The notes: a model not told the origin generated them from the sequence alone. A DNA stretch of 64,000 bases from Neorhizobium sp. NCHU2750 (GCF_003597675.1 NZ_CP030832.1:136148-200147), one strand, 5' to 3'; shown: positions 52,509 to 62,991, numbered from the stretch's first letter. Made by a program: numbers and translations.

Positions 52509-53190
52509 GCAGGCCGACCAGTTGCGCCAGGGTTTTGGCGTCGAGTTTTTCGCGGGCGTTGTCCAGGTAATGCTGGATCGTTCTGATATTCAGGCCCGTC
52601 AGAGCTGCCATATCTGAAGACGATTTCCCTTTGATCGCCCATTTGACGCACATCTTCTCGCGCGCGGACAAGGTCTGCTTCGGCGCGATCGCCTTTCTGG
52701 CGCCGACATGTTCCAGCCGATAATGCACAGCAAGAATGACGCGCAGTCCTTCGATGGGCTTGAAGAGCGGTAGGGTCTCCTCTTTTTTCTTTCCAGAGGC
52801 AAACGTCAGCATGATGGTTGAGCAATAGCTGCCTTCAATTGCCATTGTCACACCCGAACGAATCCCGCAGCCGATGGCTTCATCACGGAATTTGCGGAGA
52901 TCAGTGCCACGCCGATCAACCCAGTCGTCCGCGCTCCATGAAAACATTTCGCGCCGGCGTTTGGCCTCCTCCACGACGGGATCGAGTTTCGCGTATTCCT
53001 TCTTGAGATATCTCTCCTGCCAACCCAGCGCATATGAGTTGATGGTCTTGACCTCGGATCCTTCGGTTTGAAGATAGGCGAAATGTTCGTAGCCCCATGA
53101 CTTGCTGAAGGTCTGTAGAACATTCTCGATCATGCTTTGGTCATCTGCGACATCGATAAGATCAATAAGTGAGCGAGCGCTTCCATTCAC
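52486..53190 (-). CDS. traR: TraR, quorum-sensing activator of conjugation
   Basis: 234 aa LuxR-type receptor. The AHL pocket is intact: INSYALGWQERYLKKEYAKL (W and Y), then DPVV and MFSWSADDWVDRR (W), and CGIRSGVTMAIEGS. The HTH is LSAREKMCVKWAIKGKSSSD then MAALTGLNIRTIQHYLDNAR. TraR binds the TraI product and activates the tra and trb operons at tra boxes. GTG start at 53190 with GAGGGG 10 bp upstream. Placed between traM and the end of trbI, as in the traI-trb-traR-traM class of rhizobial plasmids. Confidence 0.93.
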   Translation of the reverse strand: MNGSARSLIDLIDVADDQSMIENVLQTFSKSWGYEHFAYLQTEGSEVKTINSYALGWQERYLKKEYAKLDPVVEEAKRRREMFSWSADDWVDRRGTDLRKFRDEAIGCGIRSGVTMAIEGSYCSTIMLTFASGKKKEETLPLFKPIEGLRVILAVHYRLEHVGARKAIAPKQTLSAREKMCVKWAIKGKSSSDMAALTGLNIRTIQHYLDNAREKLDAKTLAQLVGLLKDRGWC

Positions 53191-53514
53191 AGCTTATTAC
53201 CCCTCGTCTTTTGGCGGCAGGGTCATCTATCGAGGGCTGCAAGGCCCGGATCAGATGCCGTAGCCATGTGAGTGCGAGGGAGGCCCAAGACTGGGATTCC
53301 TCGCCTGAACGACTTAATCAACAGCGGTCGGCCGAAATGCCCTTGGCCATGAGAATGAGAAATATGCGAGCTCTCGACTGAAACCCACCTCTTGGAAAAA
53401 TAACAGAAACATGACAGGTAATCAATTATTGGATGTGTGCGATGCACAATATCACCATCGCGTCAGTTCAATTCCACTTCTTGAGGGGTGAGCTCGAACC
53501 TGGACGAGCGACAA
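53191..53514. other. intergenic region between traR and trbI
   Basis: About 324 bp. It holds the traR promoter and the trb operon end. A near-palindrome ATGTGTGCGATGCACAAT (53433-53450) resembles the Ti tra box but has one base less between the half-sites. No gene seen. Confidence 0.5.
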
Positions 53515-54807
53515 TCAACGATAGTCGGACGGGAAAACGATATCCTGATCGACAAGGACATTGAAGCGAAAACCGGGTCTGATCACTAGCGTCGGCTGGG
53601 TGTTGAGATTTTTTGAAATGGTCTGCTCTGCCACCCGGCCAAACGTTTCCGCAAAGTTTCGTCTGGCGGCATCCGACGCCGTATCCTGCGTCGCCAAAGA
53701 GGAACTCTCTGGTAATGACATATCAATACCGGTACCGATCACGGCCACCAGCGCTGCCGAGCCGAATGTACGCCACAGGTGGCGGTCGACCTTGTCCTTG
53801 AAGCCGCCATACCCTTCAGCATCCGTGCCCGCCATGCCGCTGATCTGCAGCGTTGATCCGTTCGGAAAGATCAGATCGGTCCAGACCACCAGCACTCTCT
53901 CCTGCCCGAACGAAACTTTGGAATCGTACCGCCCGAAGAGTTTGGCCCCTTGCGGGATCAGGAGGCGGTGTCCGGTGGCGCTATCATAGACGTTCTGGCT
54001 CACTTGCGCAGTTATCCGGCCCGGAAGATCCGAATTCAGCCCGGTAATCAGCAGCGCGGGAATAACGGAGCCGCGCTTGAGTTCAAAGCGCGATGTCTGG
54101 GAAACAACTCCGTTCGGGAGATACCCGAGATCCTTGATGTCCTGATTGAAGAAATCCTCCTTGGCCGCCTGTGCATTCTGATCGGCACCCACGCCCGGCA
54201 ACCCGGCCTTCATCGCCGCAGCATAAAGATCACCGGCGCCTTTCGATCCACTTGCTGATGGCGATCCTTGCCGTTCCTGAGTATCGGAACCCTCGCGCAC
54301 ACCGCCAATATTGACGGTCAAGGGTGACTCTAGGGCGGTTGACTGAGCTTGAAGGCGCGCCATTCTTTGCCGCTGTGCTTCCCGGATGATCTGCTCGTCC
54401 TGTTCTCTTTTCAGCCGCGCTTTCCACTCCGCCTCCGGTTCCAGCCGGGCGCTTCGACGATCGGGTGTGACTCCGTTGCTTTCCTGCGGCGGCTTCGGCG
54501 CCTCTTGACGAGGCTCGATGACGGGGACTGGCTGGAACACTTCGCGCTGCTCCGGTTCGCCGATGATCCCGTCAGTGACACCACGTTTGAGTTGATCACC
54601 AAAACTCGTGGCCGGAGCATTGGAGGCTTCGCTTGGATTACCACGTCGATCGAAGGTAATCCCCCGCCAGGAAAGCCCGATGACGATTACCCCGAGCACA
54701 GTGGCAACGATGGCTATCACCACAAATACCGGCAATCTGTTTAGGCGCCGCATTGCCGGTTGTTCGGCGCCATTGCCGGCGTTTCCAAGCTGGAGAGACT
54801 GTGACAC
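53515..54807 (-). CDS. trbI: TrbI, VirB10-like channel component
   Basis: 430 aa with an N-terminal cytoplasmic part, one membrane helix (VFVVIAIVATVLGVIVIGLS) and a proline/glutamate-rich periplasmic linker. The C-terminal VirB10 domain reads PGRITAQVSQNVYDSATGHR, LLIPQGAKLFGRYDSKVSFG and RVLVVWTDLIFPNGSTLQIS. It spans inner and outer membranes of the type IV secretion system. GTG start. Last gene of the traI-trb operon, with 12 bp to trbH. Confidence 0.95.
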   Translation of the reverse strand: MSQSLQLGNAGNGAEQPAMRRLNRLPVFVVIAIVATVLGVIVIGLSWRGITFDRRGNPSEASNAPATSFGDQLKRGVTDGIIGEPEQREVFQPVPVIEPRQEAPKPPQESNGVTPDRRSARLEPEAEWKARLKREQDEQIIREAQRQRMARLQAQSTALESPLTVNIGGVREGSDTQERQGSPSASGSKGAGDLYAAAMKAGLPGVGADQNAQAAKEDFFNQDIKDLGYLPNGVVSQTSRFELKRGSVIPALLITGLNSDLPGRITAQVSQNVYDSATGHRLLIPQGAKLFGRYDSKVSFGQERVLVVWTDLIFPNGSTLQISGMAGTDAEGYGGFKDKVDRHLWRTFGSAALVAVIGTGIDMSLPESSSLATQDTASDAARRNFAETFGRVAEQTISKNLNTQPTLVIRPGFRFNVLVDQDIVFPSDYR

Positions 54808-54819
54808 AAGTTATCCTTC

Positions 54820-55254
54820 TCAGTCGGGATGCAAGATGGAGAGCGGACTTGTCGAAGAAGCGCCTCCTACCGTCACGCGGTAGGTGCGCCCCAAAGAAAT
54901 GGTCGGCGTGGTGAGGCGGGCGAGGACCTGATCCTCAAAACTGTACAGGGAGTATGAAAGGTCGAGCGGTTTCATTGAGGGGTCGCGGTCATCGGCTACC
55001 AGTTTGTAACCCCAACCTCTCAGGGCAGCTTCCAGTGCAATCGCGTATTCCGTGTCGTCCCTGCGCATCCGGATCGATGGTGTCGATTTCGTCGAGACAA
55101 TTTCAGCAAGACGGCTCGCCATGTCGCCCGCAATGACGCCGGCGGCGGCACCGCTTATCACGGGCGGATCAGAGTGGTTGGTCTTCATGTCATCTATTGT
55201 CTGGCAGCCCGAGGCGAAAGCCATGAGAAGCAGTACAGAAGACAAGCTGCGCAT
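54820..55254 (-). CDS. trbH: TrbH, putative lipoprotein of the transfer channel
   Basis: 144 aa with a lipoprotein signal (SVLLLMAFASGCQTIDDMKT; lipobox ASGC). A glycine-rich segment (ISGAAAGVIAGDMASRLAEI) follows, then a beta-rich domain (LEAALRGWGYKLVADDRDPS). The start lies 3 bp after the trbG stop. Likely at the outer membrane with TrbG. Confidence 0.9.
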   Translation of the reverse strand: MRSLSSVLLLMAFASGCQTIDDMKTNHSDPPVISGAAAGVIAGDMASRLAEIVSTKSTPSIRMRRDDTEYAIALEAALRGWGYKLVADDRDPSMKPLDLSYSLYSFEDQVLARLTTPTISLGRTYRVTVGGASSTSPLSILHPD

Positions 55255-55257
55255 AAA

Positions 55258-56067
55258 TCACCTCCCTCGCCGAATGGTGATCTTTTGCTGCCGCCAGCCG
55301 ACACCGGAGATCAAGACAGCTCGGTCGATAGCGTAATCGACTGTCATCATGTCGTTTTTCATGCGGTAATTCACGACGCGGTTCTCGCCACCGCTTACCA
55401 CGAAGAGAACAGGTGCATCCTGACCGGTGATCGATTTCGGGAATTGGATGTAGGTCTTTTCCCCATCGGAGTAGACGCGTTTGGGCCTCCATGAGGCGCT
55501 CCCGCTGAGCGAATATGAAAAGTTCAGCGTTTCTGGTGTACCTGCCGGTCCGCCGGCCTCGAGGCGCGCATTGATATCCGACAGCTTTGTTGATGTGTCC
55601 TGCGGATACTCGAACCCTACACGCGCCATGTATTGGCTCGGATGGGATTTTAGCTGGATGTGATAGGTGCGCCGGGAGGTCGTTACGACCATCGAGGTGA
55701 CCAGTCCGGCTTCTGAAGGCTTGACGATCAGGTGGATTGCCTGACCACCGCTGGTGCCTGAGGTCGCCGGTTCGATCTTCCAGCGGACCGTGTCACCGAC
55801 GAGCACATCGCGAATGATTTCACCGCCCTGAAGTTCGATATCGCAGACCTGCAATGGCGAGCAGACGACGGAGGGCTGTGTTTCTCCATAAAGGAAAATA
55901 ACTTTCCCGTCGGCCCCGGTGGTCACAATACCGGGCGAGCTGCGCCACTGGCTCGATATGCCTGTCGCTTTGGCTTCGTTGCGGTTCAAGCTCTGTCCCA
56001 AGGCGCTCTCGGCCAGCATCAAGCAGGCGAGGCCGGCGATGGCAGCGATCAATCCTTTTCCGTTCAT
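55258..56067 (-). CDS. trbG: TrbG, VirB9-like channel component
   Basis: 269 aa with a signal peptide ([20 protein letters not shown]). VirB9/CagX features: [55 protein letters not shown] and [20 protein letters not shown]. It forms the outer-membrane core with TrbH and TrbI. ATG at 56067 preferred over a TTG one codon earlier. Confidence 0.95.
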   Translation of the reverse strand: MNGKGLIAAIAGLACLMLAESALGQSLNRNEAKATGISSQWRSSPGIVTTGADGKVIFLYGETQPSVVCSPLQVCDIELQGGEIIRDVLVGDTVRWKIEPATSGTSGGQAIHLIVKPSEAGLVTSMVVTTSRRTYHIQLKSHPSQYMARVGFEYPQDTSTKLSDINARLEAGGPAGTPETLNFSYSLSGSASWRPKRVYSDGEKTYIQFPKSITGQDAPVLFVVSGGENRVVNYRMKNDMMTVDYAIDRAVLISGVGWRQQKITIRRGR

Positions 56068-56082
56068 CAAATCCCCCTGTTT

Positions 56083-56745
56083 CTAAAGCTGTGCTGTCCA
56101 CTCGAAATCCTGGACATACAGACCGATCGGGTTGAGCCGAATGGTGGCCTCGTCCAGTGGCGCCGTAAGCGCGACTGTGGCGATGCCACGGAAGCGACGG
56201 GTGCCGGTCTCCTTGCCCTTTCGGTCGCGCTCGTATTCGGTCCAGTCGATCTGATAAGTCTGGCTTGAGAGCGCGACGATGTTGGTCGCCTCTATGGCGA
56301 CCGTCGCATTTTTAGCGCGCTCGAAGGGTGAATTGCCCCTGAACCAGGCATTGATCTTCTGGGTGGCAGGATCGGATGCGCGCAACAACGCATAGGTCCG
56401 ATCGACATATTGTTTCTGTACCACCGCATCGGGCGTGATCGAACGAAAGCTCGCAACGAAGTTTGCAAGTGTCGCGCGGACAACCCGCGCATCGGCATAT
56501 TCGATCTGCTCGGGGAAACCTGCGTTGACAGAATTTCCCAGCCTGTCCACTTCTACAATGTAGGGGACAAGCTTCACCTGCGTGCTCAGATAGATCGCAT
56601 AGGTAAAACCTATGACCGCCATGATCAGCGCGACGATGCCGACGCTCCGCCAGGCACGTGCAGCCTGCACGTAGGATCCATATCTCTCCGTCCACTCCTG
56701 CCGCGCGGCAAGATACGGATTTTCCGGGGCACACTCAGCCGCCAT
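56083..56745 (-). CDS. trbF: TrbF, VirB8-like channel component
   Basis: 220 aa with one N-terminal membrane helix ([20 protein letters not shown]). The periplasmic VirB8 domain reads [40 protein letters not shown] and [20 protein letters not shown]. It nucleates assembly of the transfer channel at the inner membrane. 15 bp upstream of trbG. Confidence 0.95.
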   Translation of the reverse strand: MAAECAPENPYLAARQEWTERYGSYVQAARAWRSVGIVALIMAVIGFTYAIYLSTQVKLVPYIVEVDRLGNSVNAGFPEQIEYADARVVRATLANFVASFRSITPDAVVQKQYVDRTYALLRASDPATQKINAWFRGNSPFERAKNATVAIEATNIVALSSQTYQIDWTEYERDRKGKETGTRRFRGIATVALTAPLDEATIRLNPIGLYVQDFEWTAQL

Positions 56746-56765
56746 TGATATTTCCCTTCCTGTCG

Positions 56766-57944
56766 CTACTTGACTTTCATCTCAGGCGGCAAAACTTTTC
56801 CCGTTTGGCCAGTTCTTCTGCCGTCGAGCTTTGCGTTGGCGAGCCCGAGAAGCGACCCGGCGTAGGCGCCAGGCGAGCCGATCGCCTTTTCTTTGGCCGC
56901 GGAGCCTGTCGCCGACATGCCCGATCCAAACGCTGTCTCGATGCCTTTCAGAGCTGCGCCCGCAGTTGAAGAACCTGCAGCTCGGGCCGATTGTGTTGCC
57001 GCAGCGCCTGCGCGTCCCGAGTTGACGGCCAGCATGGCGGAGCCAGCGGCAAATGAGGCTACTTGACCGCCATGACGAATGGTTTCCATGCCGCCGGTGA
57101 CCGACGCGCCCTGAACGACACCCTGAATGATGGTGGGGACATACATCGCGACAACGAACACTACGACCGCAATGCCGGCGATCGCGAGTGCGGTTTGAAA
57201 CTCGTCTCCGACGTCTGTTCTATTGGCCAAACCAATGAGCACTTCCGATCCTATGCGAGAGATCATGACCAGGGCCATCAGCTTCATTCCGATTGAAAAG
57301 GCATAGACCAGATAACGGATCGCGAAATCCTTCGTGAATGAGGATCCACCCAACCCAAGCATGATCATCCCGGCAAGGAGGCCGAGATACATCTCGACCA
57401 TGACGGACACAAAGATGGCTGCAACAAGTGCAAAGGCAATGATGGTGACCACCATTGCAAAGGCTGCCGAGATCGCAAGCGCGTTATCCTCGAACAGGCC
57501 GAATTGGACCTTCTCCGACATTTTCGTCGCAACGGTCAGGCCGGCATTGAAAACGTCGGCTGGAGATGCCGTTCCTCCGCCCGCGCCGATCTGGAAGAGG
57601 CTATCAACGATCGCTTTGGCAAATGTCGGCCCCTCGGATAAGACGAAGGCGAAAAAGCCAACAAACATGATCCGCCGAACCAATTCCGCAAACCAACTGT
57701 CGAGCGATGCTGCTTGCAGCGCGAGCCATACCGCAGCTATACCGATTTCGATCCCAGCCAATATCCAGAACAGCGATCGCGCCGCATCAAGGACGGTAGT
57801 CTCCCATCCTTTCGACGCGTTCGTGATCTCGTCTTGAAGAGCAGTAAGGACTGAGCCATCCTGAGCCAAAGCAGATTGGGCAGTCAGTGCGACAATCGCG
57901 ACAAGGATTGCGGCTGCCTGAGATCTGGTGATTTCTGGTTTCAT
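56766..57944 (-). CDS. trbL: TrbL, VirB6-like polytopic membrane protein
   Basis: 392 aa. A signal-like N-terminus ([20 protein letters not shown]) precedes about five membrane helices ([60 protein letters not shown]). The C-terminus is Ala/Gly/Ser-rich. It forms the inner-membrane path for the DNA strand. Its start is 4 bp after the broken trbK. Confidence 0.95.
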   Translation of the reverse strand: MKPEITRSQAAAILVAIVALTAQSALAQDGSVLTALQDEITNASKGWETTVLDAARSLFWILAGIEIGIAAVWLALQAASLDSWFAELVRRIMFVGFFAFVLSEGPTFAKAIVDSLFQIGAGGGTASPADVFNAGLTVATKMSEKVQFGLFEDNALAISAAFAMVVTIIAFALVAAIFVSVMVEMYLGLLAGMIMLGLGGSSFTKDFAIRYLVYAFSIGMKLMALVMISRIGSEVLIGLANRTDVGDEFQTALAIAGIAVVVFVVAMYVPTIIQGVVQGASVTGGMETIRHGGQVASFAAGSAMLAVNSGRAGAAATQSARAAGSSTAGAALKGIETAFGSGMSATGSAAKEKAIGSPGAYAGSLLGLANAKLDGRRTGQTGKVLPPEMKVK

Positions 57945-57948
57945 TGTT

Positions 57949-58113
57949 TACCAATCGATTGTCATCTTTTGCCCACCGGTTGTTGGAGGCCGTTGCGGTC
58001 GTTTGGAGAAACACCCGGTGTCGCGTGTTACCAGATGGTCCGAGGCGAAAAACTAGCCCCCCGCAACCCGCGAAAATGACAGCAGACGCTGCGGCGGCAC
58101 GCTATGATCTCAC
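57949..58113 (-). pseudogene. trbK: trbK (entry exclusion), decayed
   Basis: The position is right for trbK, between trbJ and trbL. One frame gives a lipoprotein-like segment AAAASAVIFAGCGGLVF. A second frame gives SDHLVTRDTGCFSKRPQRPP, then TTGGQKMTIDW, whose end matches the usual TrbK C-terminus pattern. The two are out of phase at a T5 run (one T too many). The GTG that overlaps the trbJ stop is followed after two codons by TAG. An intact TrbK would block redundant entry of the same plasmid from other donors. Confidence 0.6.
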
Positions 58114-58913
58114 CACTCAACCCTCATTTTCTCGCCTCCAGAGGTAGGTGGTGCCGTCGCGTTAAAGAACTTCTCGCGACGCGCCTGAGCGAGGTCTCTG
58201 TCGGACTGTTCGGTCTGCAGCCAAGTGCCCATAAGGGTCATCTGTTGGGAGACCAGGCCGCGCAGCTTCTGCATCTGCGCCACCTGCTGGCTGGCGATTT
58301 GATGACCGACCTGCAACGCACGCATTTGGCCATCAGCGGATTCCGACATGCTGCGCAGCGCACTCATCGTGCTTTCCTCGCTGTCGAACTGGTCAGCGGT
58401 CAGGCTGGCTGCCTTGAGCGTGCTGGCGATGGTGTCGCGGTTCGTGTCCGACCATGTTTGATAGCTCGTCGAGAAAGTTTCCGCGCTCGGAAGGTCGGCT
58501 TTCAGATCTGCGTAGCTTTTGAAACGTTGGGCCAGCACATCGTCTGCATTGCCCATCGAAAACGAAATGCCCTGCCCTTGGTTTACGATATCGCGCAGAC
58601 GATTGAGGTCATTCTCCACCTGCCCCCAGATGTGGCTGGGGAGTTGCGCCGTGTTTTGCAGCATGTTCTGGTAGATGTTCAGCTGGTTCTGGATCTGCTC
58701 TGCAAGTTGGCTGATCTGGGTGAGCTGGTTGTCGACCTGCCGCCCGGAACTGGTCAGGAGATCGACAAGCTGCGCATTGTTGGCGAGCTGGGTCCATTCG
58801 GTCGCGGCGCCGGTCACCGCGCCAGCATAGAGTGGCAATGTCGGTATCAGCGTGATGGCCCCGGCGATGACGATAGCGGTCATACGCTTCCGCGGCTCAA
58901 CTTGAAAGCGCAT
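58110..58913 (-). CDS. trbJ: TrbJ, VirB5-like transfer protein
   Basis: 267 aa with a signal peptide (MTAIVIAGAITLIPTLPLYA). The mature protein is long and helical: EWTQLANNAQLVDLLTSSGR, ISQLAEQIQNQLNIYQNMLQ and MRALQVGHQIASQQVAQMQK. Likely a minor pilus or adhesin component. The start at 58913 lies inside the last codons of trbE (17-bp overlap), so translation is coupled. Confidence 0.94.
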   Translation of the reverse strand: MRFQVEPRKRMTAIVIAGAITLIPTLPLYAGAVTGAATEWTQLANNAQLVDLLTSSGRQVDNQLTQISQLAEQIQNQLNIYQNMLQNTAQLPSHIWGQVENDLNRLRDIVNQGQGISFSMGNADDVLAQRFKSYADLKADLPSAETFSTSYQTWSDTNRDTIASTLKAASLTADQFDSEESTMSALRSMSESADGQMRALQVGHQIASQQVAQMQKLRGLVSQQMTLMGTWLQTEQSDRDLAQARREKFFNATAPPTSGGEKMRVEW

Positions 58914-61338
58914 GTTCCACTCCCCTTGTTTCAAGCCATTTGGCCGGCCATTGATTGCCGTGTTCCAAATGCAATGCGCGAATGCGCTTGAGGTCCTCCT
59001 TTCCTGAAGCCCCAACGAAACTCAGCGCAATCGGCCCTAGCGACATGTCGAACAGGCGCCGACCTTCCGGTGTCGCAACATAGTATTCGCGCTTGGGGAT
59101 TCCGGAGGCGACGATTTCGATCTGCCTCTCGTTAAAGCCGAGCCGTTCATAGAATTCCCGGCTCCCTGGCTCTCGCGCAGTTCCGTTCGGCAAGCATATC
59201 TTTGTCGGGCAGGATTCTTTCAGGACATCGATAATGCCGGATCGCTCGGCGTCCGAGATCGACTGGGTTGCCAAAACAACGGCACAATTGGCCTTGCGTA
59301 AAACTTTCAACCACTCGCGGATTTTGTCGCGGAACACCGGATGGCCGAGCATCAGCCAGGCCTCATCGAGTACAATCAGGCTCGGAGACCCGTCCAGCCG
59401 CTTTTCTATCCGGCGAAACAGATAGGTCAGAACTGGAACGAGGCTCCGTTCGCCCAGGTTCATCAATTCCTCGATTTCGAAGCACTGCAATGAGCGCAAC
59501 GTTAGCCCGTCATCCTCGGCATCGAGCAACTGTCCCATCGGGCCATCGACCGTATAGTGATGCAGCGCCTCCTTGATTTCGCGCATTTGCACGCCGCTGA
59601 CGAAGTCTGATAATGATCGACCGGATGCCTTGGCCATCAGGCCGATCTGCCGGGAGATGGCGTTACGATGATCGGGTGTGACGACCACACCCTGCAGCGC
59701 GACCAGCATTTCGATCCATTCGCTCGCCCAGGCGCGGTCTCCTTGCGTGGACAGATCAAACAGCGGGCAGAACGCAAGCGCCCTCCCCTTCTCGTCATCA
59801 GTTCCGATCTCGTAGTGCTCGCCGCCGCAGGCCAGTGTCAGCGGCAGCAATGAATTGCCTTTGTCGAAGGCGAAGATTTGGGCAAATTCGTAGCGACTGA
59901 ATTGCGCGACGATCAGCGCCAGCAGGGTGGACTTACCTGAACCGCTCGGACCAAAGATCAGTGTGTGTCCGACATCATCAACATGCAGGTTCAATCGGAA
60001 AGGTGTCGAACCGCTGGCGACCTGCATGAGAGGTGGAGACCCCGGCGGATAAAAGGGGCATGGCGCCACCGCGCTGCCGGACCAGACAGAATTCAATGGA
60101 ATGAGGTCGGCCAGGTTGCTGGTATTGATAAGCGGCTCGCGGATGTTGGCGTACCAGTTTCCGGGAAGACTGCCGAGGAAAGCGTCGGTCGCATTCAGTG
60201 TTTCGATCCGCGCTCCGAAACCTTCTGCCTGGATCAGCCGGCGAATGGCCTCTGCCTTTTCCTGAAGGGCTGAGGCATTTTGATCGAAGAGAAGGACGAC
60301 TGGTGTGTAATATCCATACGCGATCAATTGGGATGATGCCTGGGCAATCGCATCCTCGGTTTCGGCGACCATGGTCATCGCATCCTGATCGACCGAGCGG
60401 CTTTGTGTCTGGAAAAGTTGGTCAAAGAACGGGCGGACCTTTTGCTGCCACTTCTTGCGTGTCCGCTCGAGCCTCTGCCGGGCCTCTTCAGCATCGAGAA
60501 ATATGAAGCGAGATGACCAGCGATAGGTCAGCGGCATTTGGTCGAGGCTGTTCAAAATGCCGGGCCAGCTTTCAGCCGGTAGCCCGTCAATCGCAACGAC
60601 ACCGAGAAAGCGATTTTCGATCCTGGGCGTCAATCCGTGCTCAAGTTCGGCAGTCGCCAGCCAGTCCAAATACATCGGAACTTCGGGCAATCGAACCGGG
60701 TGGCTTTCGCCCGTGATGCAAAAGCGTATGAACTGTAGAAGATCGTCGTATCGGGCGGTTTTTTCACCGCCCCGCTCGGCAACGGACCGTGTGTGCATGC
60801 GCGTAATCGAGATAGTACTGGCAAGATATTGCTCAATTTCGCGGATGCTATTTTGAAACAGGAGAAGCACCGTGTCCGCATAGGATTGGTTGCGGCTGTC
60901 ACGGTCGGAATAGAGGTATTTCCTGAAGGCCGTCTTTTTGGGCTCGAGCGGTCGATAGGTGAGAATGAGCGCATGCTTGCTTTCGAAATGCCCTTGCTCG
61001 CGGCCGAAATGGGCCCGCCGTTCCGCCTCTATCGCGCGCGTGACAGGGTCCGGGAAATGATTCCGCTCTTCAGTGGGGTAATCGATTGTCGGTATCCGGA
61101 TCGCTTCGACCTGGATTATCCAGCCGCTACCAAGCCGCGAAAGGATCGCGTTGATCTGCCGGGAAAGTTCGTTGCGCTCGCTGTCTGTCGCACTTTCACT
61201 GTCAGGCCCGGCGAAATACCAGCCGGCCATCAGACTCCCGTCTTTCAGAAGCAGGACGCCATCATCGACGAGGCCGGCATAAGGGACAAGATCCGCAAAC
61301 GATGGCCCGCTGTTTTGGAAACGCTTTAGTGCTGTCAT
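58897..61338 (-). CDS. trbE: TrbE, VirB4-like ATPase
   Basis: 813 aa. CagE/TrbE N-terminal domain (SFADLVPYAGLVDDGVLLLK), then the motor domain with Walker [21 protein letters not shown] and Walker B GSPSLIVLDEAWLMLGHPVF. LRKANCAVVLATQSISDAER also matches. It powers channel assembly and substrate transfer at the inner membrane. The ATG at 61338 is preferred over a GTG two codons earlier; 10 bp after the trbD stop. Confidence 0.96.
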   Translation of the reverse strand: MTALKRFQNSGPSFADLVPYAGLVDDGVLLLKDGSLMAGWYFAGPDSESATDSERNELSRQINAILSRLGSGWIIQVEAIRIPTIDYPTEERNHFPDPVTRAIEAERRAHFGREQGHFESKHALILTYRPLEPKKTAFRKYLYSDRDSRNQSYADTVLLLFQNSIREIEQYLASTISITRMHTRSVAERGGEKTARYDDLLQFIRFCITGESHPVRLPEVPMYLDWLATAELEHGLTPRIENRFLGVVAIDGLPAESWPGILNSLDQMPLTYRWSSRFIFLDAEEARQRLERTRKKWQQKVRPFFDQLFQTQSRSVDQDAMTMVAETEDAIAQASSQLIAYGYYTPVVLLFDQNASALQEKAEAIRRLIQAEGFGARIETLNATDAFLGSLPGNWYANIREPLINTSNLADLIPLNSVWSGSAVAPCPFYPPGSPPLMQVASGSTPFRLNLHVDDVGHTLIFGPSGSGKSTLLALIVAQFSRYEFAQIFAFDKGNSLLPLTLACGGEHYEIGTDDEKGRALAFCPLFDLSTQGDRAWASEWIEMLVALQGVVVTPDHRNAISRQIGLMAKASGRSLSDFVSGVQMREIKEALHHYTVDGPMGQLLDAEDDGLTLRSLQCFEIEELMNLGERSLVPVLTYLFRRIEKRLDGSPSLIVLDEAWLMLGHPVFRDKIREWLKVLRKANCAVVLATQSISDAERSGIIDVLKESCPTKICLPNGTAREPGSREFYERLGFNERQIEIVASGIPKREYYVATPEGRRLFDMSLGPIALSFVGASGKEDLKRIRALHLEHGNQWPAKWLETRGVEHALSS

Positions 61339-61348
61339 GGCCACATCC

Positions 61349-61648
61349 TCAGAAAGTTCGCCATGGTGACGATGTTGCCCGGTAATACGGTTTATAGGAA
61401 ATGTGGCGCAGATAGACTCTTCGCATCACAGGATCGGCCTTGGCCATCATGCGAAGTGCGCCAACAATGGCAATCCAGACGACGGCGCCGAGAACGGCCG
61501 AATATGGGGTCAGGACCACGAAGATCAGGATCACCGCGATGAGGCCCGTAAGCAGAACAAGCTCCCGGTCCGCGCCAAGCAGTAGGTTCGGGCGTGACAA
61601 CGCGCGGTGAATGCGATTTCGGGCGAGGCCGGAAAGATGATTAGGCAT
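61349..61648 (-). CDS. trbD: TrbD, VirB3-like membrane protein
   Basis: 99 aa, the standard length. It has one hydrophobic hairpin ([40 protein letters not shown]), and the tail [20 protein letters not shown] is conserved. Start overlaps the trbC stop by 8 bp. Confidence 0.94.
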   Translation of the reverse strand: MPNHLSGLARNRIHRALSRPNLLLGADRELVLLTGLIAVILIFVVLTPYSAVLGAVVWIAIVGALRMMAKADPVMRRVYLRHISYKPYYRATSSPWRTF

Positions 61649-62012
61649 CGCCGGCGTCCTTTGTTGCGAGGTATGAAGCGGGCGCAAGGTCTTCCGGCAC
61701 GCCGACCGATGCGCCCGTTGCTCCGAAAAGCCCGACAACGGTTGTGGCACCGAGCAGTATGCCGGCAACAAGCACGACATAAATGAGCCGCCGCGCGAAA
61801 TCATTCAGCTCGCCGCCAAAAATCAGCATCCCACCTGCAATGGCGACAGCCGCCAGCGCGATGTATCCGGCGACGGGTCCGGTAATGGATTCCTGGATCT
61901 GTTCGAGTGGCCCCTCCCAGGGCAGGCTGCCACCGGAACTTGCCAGTACTGGTGCCGCCGAGACGAGCATGGCTGCCACTGATGACGGCACGACTACCTT
62001 TCTAGGCAACAT
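61641..62012 (-). CDS. trbC: TrbC, pilin (VirB2-like)
   Basis: 123 aa. N-terminal signal ([20 protein letters not shown]), then the pilin core with two helices ([40 protein letters not shown]). It is processed by a signal peptidase and TraF to a cyclic pilin in related systems. Start at 62012 lies within the trbB 3' end (11-bp overlap). Confidence 0.94.
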   Translation of the reverse strand: MLPRKVVVPSSVAAMLVSAAPVLASSGGSLPWEGPLEQIQESITGPVAGYIALAAVAIAGGMLIFGGELNDFARRLIYVVLVAGILLGATTVVGLFGATGASVGVPEDLAPASYLATKDAGDA

Positions 62013-62979
62013 TGCGGGCCTCCTGCTCTTCCATTGGCGCGTCACACTGGATGTCGTATTGGCCGTGCGCAAATCGTTCGACATGGATGACATCCCGAAC
62101 CCGGCGGCCCCGCGGTGTCCGTTCGATCGAGACGATGAGGTCGACGGCGTCACCAATCACGTCAGGCATCGGCTGTTGGCTTGCCTCGCCGGTCAATTGC
62201 TCGAGACGTCTCAGTGCGGATGCCGCGGTGTTGGAGTGGATCGTCGCCAGCCCGCCCGGGTGGCCGGTGTTCCAGGCTTTGAGCAATGTGAGAGCCGCGC
62301 CGTCGCGAACCTCGCCAACGATGATGCGATCCGGTCGCAGGCGCATAGTACTCTTGAGGAGCCTCGGCATGTCGATCGTATCGCTGGTGTGCAGGAGAAC
62401 TGCGTTTTCGGCGACGCATTGTATTTCCGCTGTATCCTCGAGAATAACCAGCCGGTCCAGTGGCGCATTCTTGACGATCTCATCGATCACGGTATTGGCA
62501 AGCGTCGTCTTTCCTGACCCGGTTCCACCCGAAATGATAATGTTGAGACGCGACGCAATCGCATTCCTGATCGTTCGCGCCTGGGCCAAAGACATCACGC
62601 CGGTGCGCACGTAATCATCCAATGGGATCAGTCGAGACGCCCTGCGCCGGATGGTGAATGCAGGCCGGGCCACGATGGGAGGCAATAGCCCCTCAAACCT
62701 ATGTCCGCCGATGGGGAGCTCACCAGAAATGATAGGCTGATCGGAACCGACTTCCGACCCCAATGCATGGGCAACCGTACCGATGACCACTTCGGCGGCA
62801 GCCGACGACATGTCCCCGACCGCCGCGACGCCGTGCTCAAGCCGTTCGATAAAAAGTTTGCCATCCGGGTTGAGCATGATTTCGACGACGCTCGCGTCAT
62901 CTAGTGCTGCGCAAAGTTCGTCGCCAAGGGCTTCTTGGAGTTTGCGCAGCAGTCTCGGGTGAGAGCGAAGCTGTGTCAT
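62002..62979 (-). CDS. trbB: TrbB, VirB11-like ATPase
   Basis: 325 aa. Walker [21 protein letters not shown], Asp box [20 protein letters not shown], Walker [21 protein letters not shown] and His box [21 protein letters not shown] hexameric traffic ATPase at the channel base. GAGGAAAAGGG lies just before the ATG; 12 bp after traI. Confidence 0.96.
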   Translation of the reverse strand: MTQLRSHPRLLRKLQEALGDELCAALDDASVVEIMLNPDGKLFIERLEHGVAAVGDMSSAAAEVVIGTVAHALGSEVGSDQPIISGELPIGGHRFEGLLPPIVARPAFTIRRRASRLIPLDDYVRTGVMSLAQARTIRNAIASRLNIIISGGTGSGKTTLANTVIDEIVKNAPLDRLVILEDTAEIQCVAENAVLLHTSDTIDMPRLLKSTMRLRPDRIIVGEVRDGAALTLLKAWNTGHPGGLATIHSNTAASALRRLEQLTGEASQQPMPDVIGDAVDLIVSIERTPRGRRVRDVIHVERFAHGQYDIQCDAPMEEQEARNVA

Positions 62980-62991
62980 CCCTTTTCCTCC

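Noticed and set aside
52599..52825. Overlapping frames inside traR
   Set aside because: Shadows of the conserved HTH and linker region of traR.
53433..53450. ATGTGTGCGATGCACAAT as a Ti-type tra box
   Set aside because: Half-sites are one base closer than in the 18-bp consensus and it is not upstream of a TraR-dependent operon; kept only as a note in the intergenic entry.
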